A DNA stretch of 64,000 nt from Helianthus annuus (GCF_002127325.2 NC_035448.2:89758503-89822502), one strand, 5' to 3'. Positions 1 through 11,472 are shown, counted from the first letter of the stretch. The notes: generated by a model from the letters alone, not told the origin. Made by a program: numbers and translations.

Positions 1-208
1 TTTATACGTTTCAAACATTTATTGCTTATGATTGGGTTTTTACTTTAATGCTTCCGCTACACTTAATTATGTTAGTTTTTGATAAACACCTTTCGTATTG
101 ATGGATAACTATTACTACTTACATGTTCGATATGATTGGTGGCTTGATCCTGGTCATGTCACGCCTCCAAGCGGTGGTACTCCGCGTGTGGATTTTGGGG
201 GTGTGACA
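1..208 (+). repeat. 3' end of the 5' LTR of element A
   Basis: It ends in GGGGGTGTGACA directly before the primer site, the same terminus as all other Tekay LTRs here. The block around 145-208 (TTGGTGGCTTGATCCTGGTC through CGGTGGTACTCCGCGTGTGG) is shared by every Tekay LTR in the window. The LTR start is outside the window. Confidence 0.9.
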
Positions 209-211
209 GAT

Positions 212-285
212 TGGTATCAGAGCCAGGTTATAGAGAACTAGGTTTTAATATGGGAAAACGTTTTTATTAAAACCAGACTATAACC
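212..285 (+). other. Primer binding site and paired leader of element A
   Basis: TGGTATCAGAGCC at 212-224 is the usual site complementary to the 3' end of plant initiator methionine tRNA. Directly after it, GGTTATAG (226-233) can pair with CTATAACC (278-285), enclosing GGTTTTAATA (241-250) that can pair with TATTAAAACC (265-274). The same two helices occur in D, E and F and in altered form in C. The rest of the leader (286-519) shows no gene. Confidence 0.85.
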
Positions 286-519
286 AGAACAGTGCTCTCA
301 ACGATCCACAACGACGCTTCGCTCCACGTGCAAGACTCGACATCCTAGGTAATAAGGTTTATGTTTATTACCTGCATGCTAGAACTATATAGAACTTTGC
401 TCGCATTACGCCTAGATACACATGACTTTATTACATGAGAATACCTACGTGCTTACGCTTTTCTGTCATCGCCCTACTCGCGAACCATTCTCACTTACGC
501 TACTTTTATAATGAAGATC

Positions 520-3500
520 ATGTCTGGACGAATTAACATGACACAAGCCCAGCTAGAGGCTCTCGTTCAAGCTCAAGTTGCTGCGGCACTTGCAGCTGCT
601 CAAGCAGGTAGTATATCCTGTAGTCATAACTTACCCTAGGATGTTTAGATCCTACACTCCTAAACTAGCCCTTGTATTTAAATTTTGCCCTATTCGTACA
701 CAATAGGTCAGCACGCGCAGCAACCTGTCTGCACTTTCAAGAACTTCATGGACTGTCGTCCAAGTACTTTCAGCAGCACAGAGGGGGCAGTGGGACTCCT
801 CCACTGGTTTGAGAAGCTAGAGTCTGTGTTCGAGATGTGTGAATGCCCTGAGGCTCGCAAGGTGAAATACGCCACTGGCACGCTAGAAGGAATAGCACTA
901 ACTTGGTGGAACGCCCAAGTTCAGATTTTAGGGTTGGCAGCTGCTAACGCCACACCCTGGAACGACTTCAAGGAACTCATTAAGAGGGAATACTGCACGC
1001 GTGATGACATCCACAAGTTGGAGAATGAGCTCTATCACTTGAAAATGACAGGGTCAGAGATTGAAGCCTATACAAAGCGGTCAAACGAACTGGCCATTCT
1101 GTGTCCAACTATGGTGGACCCTCCAGTGAAGCGCATTGAGTTGTATCTCAAGGGACTTGCGCCAGAGATCCAGAGCCATGTTACATCGGCAAACCTCGAC
1201 AACATCCAAGACATCCAGCGTCTTGCTCATCGACTCACAGATCAGGCAGTAGAACAGAACAAGCTGCCCAAACGCGTCAGTGCAACCACTACTCCAGCTG
1301 CTACTTCTGCTACACCCAACGACAACAAACGGAAATGGGATGGGGATTCCAGGAGGGGATCAGTTTCCGTTCAGCCTCAAGCACAACAGCGCAGGACGAA
1401 TGACTACCAGAATTCGAGTCAGCAATCATCTGGCAGTCAGGGGCAGGGTGGATACCGGGGAGTTCACCCACTATGTAACAAGTGTAACAGGCACCACAGT
1501 GGAAGGTGTCGTAAAGAACGTTGTCAGAGATGTCTCAAGCTAGGGCACGAAGCCAAAGATTGCAGGAGCTCACGACCTGCGAATCAGAATCAGCAACTTC
1601 CACCACCAGTTCCTCAGAACCCACAGCAGCAGCAACCACAGCGTGGAAACCGGGGATGTTTCCAGTGTGGGGCAGAAGGTCATTACAAATGCGATTGTCC
1701 TCAGTTGAACCAAAACCAGAACCGCAACAACAACAATAACCAGGGCAACGGGCACAACAACGGTGGGAACAACAACAACAATGGCAACGAAGCTAGGGGA
1801 CGCGCTTTTGTGCTAGGTCGAGGTGACGCAGTGAACGATCCCAACGTAGTTATGGGTAAGTTTCTCCTCGACAATATTTATGTTACTGTTTTATTTGATT
1901 CGGGTGCGGATACAAGCTATATTTCTGTGAAAGCCAGTAAATTGTTAAAACGTACATCAACACCCCTAAACACCAAACACGTCGTAGAACTAGCTAACGG
2001 TAAGACTTTAGAAGCCACGCAGATAGTCAGGGGCTGTAGTATTGTCTTAGCTGGTCAAACTTTCTCCATCGACCTCATTCCCATAGTCTTGGGAAGTTTT
2101 GATATCGTTATTGGGATGGATTGGTTGTCTCAACATCAGGCAGAGATCTTGTGCAGCGAGAAGATTATTCGCATTCCCCGTTCTGGTCAAGAACCTCTCG
2201 AAGTTCAAGGCGACAAGAGTGGTGCTGTGGTTGGCATCATCTCTTTCTTGAAGGCTCAGAAGTGTCTGCAGAAGGGTCACACCGCAATCTTGGCACTCGT
2301 TTTGGATGCATTAGTGAAGGAAAAGAAACCGGAGGATATTCCAGTTGTACGCGACTACCCTCAGGTGTTTCCTGAAGACTTACCTGGCTTACCGCCTCAC
2401 CGTCAGGTCGAATTTCAAATCAAGCTCGCTCCAGGAGCAGCACCCATAGCTCGCGCACCGTATCGTCTAGCTCCATCAGAATTGGAGGAACTGTCAAAGC
2501 AACTACAGGAGCTCTTGGAAAAGGGCTTCATTCGTCCAAGCTCTTCGCCTTGGCTCCAGCTCCAGTACTTTTCGTGAAAAAGAAGGATGGTACCTTCAGG
2601 ATGTGCATCGACTACCGTGAACTCAACAAGGTGACAGTGAAGAACCGTTATCCTCTTCCACGCATAGATGATCTATTCGACTAGTTGCAAGGGTCGTGTT
2701 ACTACTCCAAGATAGACTTGAGGTCTGGTTATCATCAGCTGAGAGTCCGGGATGAGGACGTCTCCAAAACCGCATTCAGAACTCGCTACAGCCACTACGA
2801 GTTTCTTGTCATGCCGTTCGGGTTAACGAACGCACCTGCCATATTTATGGACCTTATGAACAGGGTGTGCAAACCCTATCTTGACAAGTTCGTCATTGTC
2901 TTCATCGACGACATCCTAATCTACTCCAAGAGTCAGGAGGAACACGAGCAGCACTTACGTCTTATTTTGGAACTCCTACGGAAGGAACAGCTGTACGCTA
3001 AGTTTTCGAAATGCGACTTCTGGCTTCGTGAAGTCCACTTCTTAGGCCACGTAGTGAACAAGGATGGGATCCATGTCGATCCATCCAAGGTAGACTCGAT
3101 CAGGAACTGGCCTGCACCACGTACGCCAACGGAAATACGCCAATTCTTGGGTTTGGCGGGTTACTACAGACGGTTTATTAAGGACTTTTCAAGGATTGCT
3201 CAACCGCTTACGCTACTGACATAGAAAGGTGTCACCTACCGTTGGGGCAACACTTAGGAAACTGCTTTTCAGCACCTAAAGGATAGACTTTGCAGTGCAC
3301 CTATCCTCTCATTGCCAGAGGGCACGGACGATTTCGTAGTATATTGTGACGCATCCATCCAGGGTCTTGGATGTGTGTTAATGCAGCGCGACAAGGTTAT
3401 TGCTTACGCTTCACGCCAACTTAAGATTCATGAACGGAACTACACGACGCACGACTTAGAGCTGGGAGCTGTTGTTTTTGCGCTTAAGATATGGCGACAC

Positions 3501-5258
3501 TACCTGTACGGTACCAGGTGCACGATTTACACCGATCATAGGAGTCTCGAGCATATCCTTAAGCAGAAGGATTTGAACATGCGTCAACGACGGTGGGTTG
3601 AACTACTGAACGATTACGAATGCGCCATCAAATACCATCCAGGCAAAGCCAATGTTGTGGCTGACGCACTCAGTCGGAAAGATACTTTACCTCCGCGCGT
3701 GCGAGCGCTACAGCTTACGATTCAGTCTAGCCTTCCTGCACAAATACGAGATGCTCAGGTAGAAGCATTGAAACCCGAAAATGTCAAAGCTGAAGCCTTA
3801 CGCGGCTCAAGGCAACGATTAGAACAGAAGGCAGACGGCGCCTACTATGTAACGGGGCGTATTTGAGTCCCACTTTATGGCGGTCTACGCGAACTTGTAA
3901 TGGATGAAGCTCACAAGTCTCGCTACTCGGTACATCCAGGGTCGGATAAAATGTACCACGACATCAGAACTACTTATTGGTGGCCTAGCATGAAGGCCCA
4001 CATTGCCACTTATGTCGGCAAATGCTTGACCTGTGCGAGAGTCAAGGTCGAATACCAGAAACCAGCGGGTCTACTTCAACAACCCAATATACCACAGTGG
4101 AAATGGGAGGAAATTTCCATGGATTTTGTTACAGGCCTGCCCAGATCTCAGCGTGGTAACGATACTATTTGGGTGATCGTGGATCGACTCACCAAGTCTG
4201 CTCATTTCCTGGCAATCAAAGAAACAGACAAATTTTCCACACTAGCAGACATATACTTAAAGGAAGTAGTCTCCAGGCACGGGGTGCCCACCTCTATCAT
4301 TTCGGATCGGGATGCACGATTCACGTCAGAGCTATGGCAAGCAATGCACAAATCTTTCGGCTCACGATTAGACATGAGCACAGCATATCATCCTCAGACG
4401 GATGGGCAGTCTGAGCGAACGATCCAAACTCTTGAAGACATGCTTCGGGCATGCGTTATAGACTTCGGCAACGGCTGGGAAAAGCACCTCCCTTTGGTGG
4501 AGTTTTCATACAATAACAGTTATCACACCAGCATACAAGCCGCTCCATTTGAGGCATTGTACGGACGAAAATGCCGGTCACCCCTCTGTTGGGCAGAGGT
4601 GGGGGATAGTCAGATTACGGGTCCAGAAATTGTAGTGGACGCCACAGAAAAGATAGCACGGATACGACAACGCGTGGCGGCAGCACGCGACCGTCAGAAA
4701 GCCTACGCGGACAAGCGTAGAAAGCCATTGGAATTTCAGGTCGGGGACCGGGTTTTACTTAAAGTCTCACCCTGGAAGGGTGTGGTTCGTTTTGGCAAAC
4801 GGGGCAAACTCAATCCGCGGTATGTCGGACCATTCGAGATCATAGAGAAAATAGGCAAAGTAGCCTACAAGCTAAATCTACCAGCTGAACTCGGTGCAGT
4901 TCACAATGTCTTTCACGTATCGAATCTGAAGAAATGCCTATCAGATGAGACCCTTATCATTCCTTTCAAAGAACTCACCATCGACGAGCAGTTGCAGTTC
5001 GTCGAGGAACCAGTCGAAATCACGGACCGGGATGTAAAGGTCCTCAAAAACAAGAGAATCCCTCTTGTTCGAGTTCGTTGGAACTCCAAACGTGGCCCAG
5101 AGTACACCTGGGAACGCGAAGACAGGATGACAGAAAAGTACCCCCAGTTATTCGGAACCAATGCAACCACTACTGAGGCTGAAGCTACTACTTCGGAATT
5201 TCGGGACGAAATTCCAGATCAACGGGGGGAGGATGTGACACCCCAGGAAAATCAGTGA
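520..5258 (+). pseudogene. gag-pol polyprotein of element A (broken)
   Basis: Exon 1 (ATG at 520, to 607) joins after the intron to exon 2 at 707. Gag with two CCHC knuckles, a DSGAD protease, RT with FIDD, RNase H, integrase (HHCC, D-D-E) and a chromodomain-like C-terminus are all recognisable and about as long as in intact element D. At 2554-2558 five bases (CTCCA) stand where D has GGA, shifting the frame and ending the first reading frame at 2577. In the RT frame there are further stops: TAG at 2682, 3222 and 3255 (each CAG in D) and TGA at 3864 (TGG in D). All four nonsense codons are C-to-T or G-to-A changes. The apparent start near 685 is inside the intron and is not real. Confidence 0.92.
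608..706 (+). other. Predicted gag intron in element A
   Basis: The 99-base segment starts GTAGTATA and ends ACAATAG, splitting a Gly codon (G|GT). Elements D and F have the two flanks joined exactly at this point, which defines both boundaries. Reading through unspliced meets TAG after about 12 codons, so splicing is needed for Gag-Pol. It contains TTTAGATCCTAC, also found in the introns of E and C. Confidence 0.85.
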
Positions 5259-5338
5259 ACGAACGATTGAACTTACCTAGCTTCCTCAGTGAGTGCGTAC
5301 CAAATTTCGGGACGAAATTTCTTTTTAGTTGGGGATAA
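5195..5338 (+). promoter_or_regulatory. Duplicated hairpin and polypurine tract, element A
   Basis: Hairpin 1 (5195-5215) has the 9-bp stem GGAATTTCG/CGAAATTCC and lies inside the end of the reading frame; it is followed by CGGGGGGAGGATGTGACACC. Hairpin 2 (5302-5320) has the stem AAATTTCG/CGAAATTT and is followed by the true polypurine tract AGTTGGGGATAA (5327-5338) and the LTR start TGTGACAACTCG. Confidence 0.8.
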
Positions 5339-5916
5339 TGTGACAACTCGTAATTCCGCACCTACTTTGTGTAACGATACGTGCTTGTGTGAACCTTGTT
5401 GATTTAAATGAATGATTATTATGATTATTTGCTTTGTGTCTTGTAATGTATATATCTATGTAAACGGCCCAAACGCACAACACACGCACGATCGCACATG
5501 TCATTTGGGCCACACAACTTGTATTCGGTCCAAGCGCAGCCCAAGCAAGGGCCGACCCACTTCTCTTATACGTACAACATACACAGAACCTTAAGGGGGT
5601 CGTTTCTCATTTGTTACTAAACACCCACACACACTAAAACCCTAGCTCTCCTCTCTCTCTCTCTCTCACGAACTCGAAGGCAACCGCACACATCATCGAA
5701 GTTCATAGTGTTTCGGATCATTCTCTGTTATTTGATGTTATGCTTGATCGATGACGGTGTGTTGTATATGATTGATTTAATCCGTTCATGTTTGTGAAAT
5801 CAATATCATAGGGTTGCATGATGCTGTGTTATAGCTAGTAATGATAAGATGAATCGGTTCATATGTGTATGGTAATAATAATCGGATGAATCTATCATCG
5901 AGTATAGTGTGGTGTA
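5339..5916 (+). repeat. 5' part of the 3' LTR of element A
   Basis: It starts TGTGACAACTCG right after the polypurine tract. It contains a telomere-box-like AAACCCTA (about 5637-5644) followed by a CT-rich run (5646-5668), as in other Tekay LTRs here. It is broken off at 5916 by an opposite-strand LTR fragment. No gene is seen. Confidence 0.88.
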
Positions 5917-6871
5917 TGTCACACCCCCAAAATCCACCTGCGGAGTATCACCGCTTGGGAGCGTGACTGACCAGGATCAAGCCACCAATCATATTGAACA
6001 TGTAAATAATATTAAGTAAAATAAATGTAAACCATCCATCCAATACGATAGGTGTTCAAAACATAACCATAGTTTCAAAGTGTAGCGGAAGCATAGTAAA
6101 TAAGCCAACAATAGTTAATAGTTTTAAATGTCATAATAGTTCAACGTAGAAACCACGATCCTTGTCCACAACGACCCGCTTCTCCAGTGCAAGCTCCAAG
6201 TACCTAACGATCTGCAAGACATGTAACAGAATGATCAACAAACTAGTTGAGCGAGTTCACAGTAAGTAAGTGCGTAACAGTAAGTAACGGGTGGCTCTAC
6301 TGGGCCAATAGTAAGTTATACAGGTGGGGGCTTCCCATGTTATGTGACCACTAGACTATTCGTATCAACTACTCGTATCATCCCTGTTCTTCATCCGAGA
6401 ACAGTAGCGCGTATGGGGTGTGCGTAGGTTTTACGCACGTATCCTTCACAACCGAGGATAGAAGTAAGTAATGCGTACACGTAGGTTTTACGTGCGTGCC
6501 TGACATCCGAGGCAGTAATTGGCATATGACCACGTAGGTGTTATCCTAACCTACGGAACCGTCCTGACATCCGAGGACCATGGTAGGTGATAGTCTAGGA
6601 AAAGCATATATACGTTCTTAGTCAATGGTAACCTTTATCCCATTCCCACGACCCGGGAATCCCATGCCTTAGTAGGAGTGTGAACTCACCTTGGTTTGCT
6701 CGGTATGCTAAGTTATGCACTCACAAGTAATCAATCAAGTCCTATTGTATGCACGTATAACAAATCAGTTCATGTTCGCAACGATACGCATGTAATCTAA
6801 TGTCACATAGTGCTCGATAGCCAATATCATGTACCAATCATGTATCACGTAACAGTTAACCCATTCATACA
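5917..6871 (-). repeat. Fragment of a Tekay LTR close to the F type, reversed
   Basis: It begins TGTCACACCCCCAAAATCC, the reversed LTR end, and follows the LTR of element F (44994 onward) for about 950 bases with scattered differences. It holds the reversed donor (ACTCAC|CTTGG, boundary 6689/6690) and acceptor (CTGCAAG, 6212) of the predicted LTR intron, 478 bases apart. It ends within AATTTCC, where plus-strand integrase coding sequence takes over. No gene is seen. Confidence 0.85.
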
Positions 6872-8029
6872 ATTTCCCTGGATTTTGTTACTGGCCTGCC
6901 TAGATCTCAACGTGGGAATGATACTATTTGGGTGATCGTGGATCGACTCACTAAATCTGCACACTTCTTGGCTATTAAGGAAACAGACAAGTTCTCTACA
7001 TTAGCAGACATTTACCTAAAGGAAGTTGTCTCGAGGCACGGGGTGCCAACCTCCATTATTTCCGATCGTGATGCACGTTTTACTTCAGAACTATGGCAAG
7101 CAATGCACAAATCTTTTGGCTCTCGGTTAGACATGAGCACAGCTTATCACCCTCAAACGGATGGGCAGTCTGAACGCACCATCCAGACTCTAGAAGACAT
7201 GCTTCGAGCTTGTGTTATCGATTTCGGTAACGACTGGGAAAAACATCTTCCGTTAGTGGAGTTTTCGTATAACAAGAGTTACCACACCAGCATTCAAGCC
7301 ACTCCATTTGAGGCATTGTACAGGCGTAAATGTCGATCACCTCTTTGTTGGGCAGAAATGGGGGATAGTCAGATCACAGGTCCAGAACTTGTAGTAGATG
7401 CCACTGAAAGAATTGCACAGATACGACAACGAATGGCGGCAGCTCGTGACCGTCAGAAAAGTTATGCTGATAAGCGCAGGAAACCACTCGGGTTCCAGGT
7501 TGGGGATCGAGTGCTACTCAAAGTCTCACCCTGGAAGGGTGTAGTTCGTTTTGGCAAACAAGGCAAGCTAAATCCGCAGTATGTTGGACCGTTCGAAATC
7601 ATTGAGAGAATAGGCAATGTGGCCTACAAACTGAACCTACCAGCAGAACTTGGTGGAGTTCACAACGTCTTTCACGTGTCAAATCTGAAGAAATGTCTGT
7701 CAGATGAGACCCTCATAGTTCCTTTGAAGGAGCTCACTATCGACGATCAGTTGCGATTCGTCGAGGAACCAGTTGAAATCACGGACCGGGACGTTAAGGT
7801 CCTCAAGCACACCAGAATACCTCTTGTTCGAGTTTGTTGGAACTCCCGTCGTGGCCCAGAGTTCACCTAGGAATGAGAAGACCAAATGAAACTCAAGTAT
7901 CCCCATTTGTTCAGGAACAGTGCAACCACTACTGAGGCTGAAGCTACTGCGGAATTTCGGGACGAAATTCCAAACCAACGGGGGGATGATGTGACACCCC
8001 AGGAAAACCAGGAAAACAACGCAACATAA
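6872..8029 (+). pseudogene. Tekay pol fragment: integrase core to chromodomain (element G)
   Basis: Coding similarity begins at the integrase core and continues through SDRDARF, DGQSERT, the GPF motif and the chromodomain. The upstream gag, PR, RT and RNase H are missing. Two in-frame stops interrupt the chromodomain: TAG at 7868-7870 where intact copies have TGG, and a TGA two codons later where they have an Arg codon. The frame would end at TAA 8027-8029, slightly beyond the usual terminus. The hairpin/purine-tract module follows and leads into LTR G. The catalytic D, D and E of integrase are still present. Confidence 0.9.
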
Positions 8030-8990
8030 CTAGCTTCCTCAGTGACTACGTGCTAAATTTCGGGACGAAATTTCTTTCAAGTTGGGGATAATGTGACAAC
8101 CCGAGTTTCCAAGGTCTTTACTTGACACATTACTGGTCTCGTGAATTGTTTTTAGTAATCCTTTGTGGTATAACTTGTTCATGCTTGACAAACAAATGTT
8201 AATGTAATTATTTTATAAGTTTCATTAATCATTAAACTGCGTAGGTTGTATGTGGTGTAGTATTGTTTTTATATATATGTATGAGTACATGATGAAGCTT
8301 GAAAGCTTCGCCACCCACACATCGACGAAGCTTAACCTTCGCCAAAACCATATTGACGAAGCTTAACCTTCGTCGTGTCTCACACAACCTTCGTCGGCCC
8401 AGTCTTCGCCGAAGCCCATTAAGAGCCCAATACGCTGTTACGTGTATATTTTGCGTAGAACTGTTACGTTATTCTTTTTACCAGCCGATTGAAAACCCTA
8501 GACTTCTCTTCTCTCCCTTGCACCCGGCGGCTGTTACTAACCCACTCGAAGTTCTTTGTTCCATCTCGATTCTTCCGGTATGTACGCGATCATAGACTAA
8601 CTGATAGTATTATGGCCTGAGGTGTGATTTAATATATATATACGTATTAATAGTGGTGTATTTGTTGAAAGGCATGATGAATTGATATCTTGCCTGAGAT
8701 AATAAATGAATTGGGTTTCAAGTTGATGATTGAAATTATTGTGTTGATTAGAATAGGATCTTTTGATGTTTTTAAACTTATTAGAATGATTCATTAACTG
8801 ATTTGGTGGACGGTTGTTTCCGATTTATTGCTGATGATTGAATGATGATCTCGATCGCACGATGATTAGTAATTTATATGACTGCATGCTCTGGTCTGAT
8901 TGAATGGTTGTATGATGTTATTGATCATCTGTTAGAATGCATTAGAGTTCTTGCGTTCTGTAACTGATAAGGATGATCATGTTTACCTGG

Positions 8991-9190
8991 GGAACCTTCA
9001 GTGAGGAAGGTTAAGGTTCCTCGTGAGGAAGGTTAAGGTTCCTCGTGAGGAAGGTTAAGGTTCCTCGTGAGGAAGGTTAAGGTTCCTCATGAGGAAGGTT
9101 AAGGTTCCCCGTAGGGGAAGGTTAAGGTTCCTCATGAGGAAGGTTAAGGTTCCCCGTAGGGGAAGGTTAAGGTTCCTCGTGAAACCTGTA
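8991..9190 (+). repeat. 22-bp minisatellite with palindromic units in LTR G
   Basis: About nine units follow the pattern AAGGTTCCTCGTGAGGAAGG. Each contains a self-complementary core: TTCCTC-GT-GAGGAA, TTCCTCATGAGGAA, or TTCCCC-GTA-GGGGAA. The last form changes both sides of the stem together. Confidence 0.9.
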
Positions 9191-9235
9191 AGTACTTAAG
9201 GTTCCTCGTGAAATTTATAAGTAACAGTAGTCAAG

Positions 9236-9540
9236 TATGTTAACTCTGTTAGTGTGATAACTCTGTTAGTATGTTAACTTTGTTAGTATGTTAACTCTGT
9301 TAGGTATGTTAACTCTATTATGCATTTTAAGAATGTAAACCCAGTTAATTTATTAACTGTGTTAAGCTTATTAACTCTGTTAATTTTATTAACTCTGTGA
9401 AATTATGTATGCCACTCTGTTAAGTATATAACTCTGTTAGTTTGTTAACTCTGTTAGTTAACTAACACTGTTAGCTTATTATTCATGTTATATATGTTAA
9501 TCCTGTTAAGTTTGTTAACCTTGTCAAGTATGTTAAAGAA
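9236..9540 (+). repeat. Degenerate TTAACTCTGTTAG repeat tract in LTR G
   Basis: The words GTTAACTCTGTTAG and variants (TTAACTTTG, TTAACCTTG, TTAACACTG) recur about every 15-25 bases. Spacing is irregular, so this is an old or slipping minisatellite rather than a regular array. Confidence 0.75.
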
Positions 9541-10562
9541 TAACCATGTTAGAATAAACTGTGAAAGACATTTATGAGAAGCATGAATTGCATGAGATTG
9601 ACTTACTGCTTACGTGATACATGATGTTAACTGCCAAGCACACTTAGTGACCTAGATTACATGTGAAACCTTACCAACATGTACTGATTGTGTATACGTG
9701 CATAACTATAGGACTTGACTGATTACTTGTGAGCACATAGTTTAGCATACCGAGCAAATCAAGGTGAGTTCACACTCTTTCCAAGGCATGGGATTCCCAA
9801 GGGTTGGGAATGGGTTAATGATTTAAACGGTAACTACAACCATTCTCCGTGGGTAGGATGCCAAGATTACACACTAGACCAAAACTCTATCATTAAGTCC
9901 CTCATCATATCGACTTAATCGCCGAGGCCTTTGGAGAGCGGGTCATTAGTTAATAGCGCTATTAGGTTTAACAAACCTCACAACGTGTCGTTCGAACGGG
10001 CGTGTACTAATGGACTATGGGCAAAGGGTCAATGCTGATAGACATTGACTTAGGGCACCTCTTACATTTTCGTAGCAGTCGATACACACGGTCTAGTAAC
10101 ACATGGGAAGCCCCCACTAATCTTCGCACACATGTCTGGGAGACCGCGATACGAATTAATACGATACATGGTTTACAAAACGAATATATGATTTACGCAA
10201 CGAATACTATAACTAAACAACCAACTGTGAACTCGCTCAACTTTGTTGTTGACTCGTTGTTACATGCCTTGCAGGTCGTTAGGTACTCATGGAGCTTGCA
10301 CAGGGAGGCGCGGTCGTTGTGGGACATGGCAGTGTGTGCCATGCTAAAAACATTACTTTATTTCGTACTTAATACTTACATTGGGTTTTACAATTATGCT
10401 TCCGCTAAACACTTAACTATGTTTTTGATTTGAAACACCTTTCATATTGTGTGGTTGAATTCTACTTATTACTTGATATGTTCAATATGATTGGTGGCTT
10501 GATCCTGGTCAGTCACGCCTCCAAGCGGTGGTACTCCGCATGTGGATTCTGGGGGTGTGACA

Positions 10563-10671
10563 AGCAGGGGTTAGGATATGGATAATAGGGATCTTGATAT
10601 CCTCTGGGATTTTCAAGGATGATCCTAGATTGGCCAATGCATCAGCTTCTGCATTCTCTTCTCTGGGTACC
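10563..10671 (-). pseudogene. Tat-type archaeal-like RNase H fragment
   Basis: The minus strand encodes a short segment reading FDQVPREENAEADALANLG and then a proline-rich continuation. The ENAEADALA segment is typical of the second, archaeal-type RNase H of Tat-lineage plant elements. It abuts the end of LTR G on one side and, through the shared bases TTTTTGACCA, a reversed Tat LTR on the other. Only about 36 codons remain. Confidence 0.7.
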
Positions 10672-11394
10672 TGGTCAAAAATCAAGCAAAGATAATACAA
10701 CCAAATCTTTAGATGTGAGGTGTGATGCTTGAATCGATGAACAATGCTAAGGATAACAATCAAATGTAATGAACAAATGACACCAGGATTTATACGAGGA
10801 AAAAGCCCTTGATCAAGAGTTGATCTCCGGCATAAAAAACCTCGGGTGATGGAAACTACCGATCACCAACTAAGATTAAACAATAAAAGATTACAACTCG
10901 GGACGATAACAAGCTTGTTACAAGGATCACTAGTGTGTAATGTGCTAAAAATGTGTATGAAATCGCCAAGCAATGCTCAAGAGCCAATTAAGAGCAGTTA
11001 CGAGTGTGTGTGTGTGTGCCGAATATAGCAAAAAGTGTTCTAATCAAGCTTGTTATCCCCATTTTAAATTAGAAATAACTACATTAACAAACAATCCGAC
11101 AATCACGCGAACTCCCCACGATCTCCATAACGTTCATGAGAATTCAGCACGTGAGGAATATTAAGGGAATATGCTCCAGGAACTTCGGTAAGACTTAGTC
11201 CATGCTTCAGCTCCTACAAAACAACTTTATATTCGAAATAAACAACCGTTAGTGTGAGGATAACAATAGTGATCCTGAATCCTGATCCTGCAATACTCCC
11301 TGAGGATCACTAATTCAAGTAGAATTAAGGATCCTTGATCCCGGCAGCACTTGAGGATCCATGATCCTTAGGATGATAAAATCCTCCCCTAACA
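10672..11394 (-). repeat. Tat-family LTR, reversed, lacking its last bases
   Basis: Read on the minus strand it starts TGTTAGGGGAGG and ends TGATTTTTGACCA, matching the Tat LTRs at 11473 and 33691 but lacking the final AAAACA. It contains the block around ACCTCGGGTGATGGAAACTA shared with those LTRs and a short (TG)n run near 11005. No gene is seen. Confidence 0.8.
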
Positions 11395-11472
11395 GTCAGC
11401 AGTATCTTGTCTATTATGTTAGTAAAAGTTTATTAGATACTGAAACTAGATATTCTCATCTAGAAAAATTAA
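11395..11472 (+). pseudogene. Tat RNase H scrap
   Basis: The plus strand encodes [20 protein letters not shown], the same segment found in B2 RNase H near 57112-57160. It is about 26 codons long, bounded by a reversed Tat LTR and by the start of B1. Its last five bases, ATTAA, may be the left target-site copy for B1. Confidence 0.75.

Larger units (their letters stand above)
1..5916 (+). mobile_element. Tekay-type Ty3/gypsy element A, decayed, 5' end outside the window
   Basis: This element reads 5' LTR end (1-208), primer site (212-224), structured leader, gag exon 1 (520-607), intron (608-706), gag-pol (707-5258), polypurine tract and the start of a 3' LTR (5339-5916). The 3' LTR stops abruptly where a minus-strand LTR fragment begins. 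Order of domains (gag, PR, RT, RNase H, IN, chromodomain) places it among chromoviruses. The coding region carries one frameshift and four nonsense codons, so it is not autonomous. Neither the true 5' end nor a target-site duplication can be seen. Confidence 0.9.
8092..10562 (+). repeat. Complete Tekay LTR G (2471 bp), 3' LTR of the truncated element G
   Basis: It starts TGTGACAACCCGAG after GTTGGGGATAA and ends GGGGGTGTGACA at 10562. A U3 cluster of GAAGCTTAACCTTCG words lies at about 8296-8415, a telomere box AAACCCTA at 8493-8500, and tandem repeats at 8991-9190 and 9236-9540. A predicted intron runs from CAAG|GTGAGT (9764) to CTTGCAG| (10274). No matching 5' LTR is in the window. The 138-codon open stretch at 10017-10433 lies wholly in the LTR and is not a gene. 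Confidence 0.9.

Noticed and set aside
685..706. Start of gag-pol at 685 (and likewise 37216)
   Set aside because: The first codon is TTG and the leading residues come from the intron; the conserved ATG in exon 1 (520, 37076) is a better start.
10017..10433. 138-codon open reading frame as a gene
   Set aside because: It lies entirely inside LTR G, across the predicted splice acceptor region, and shows no recognisable domain or composition.
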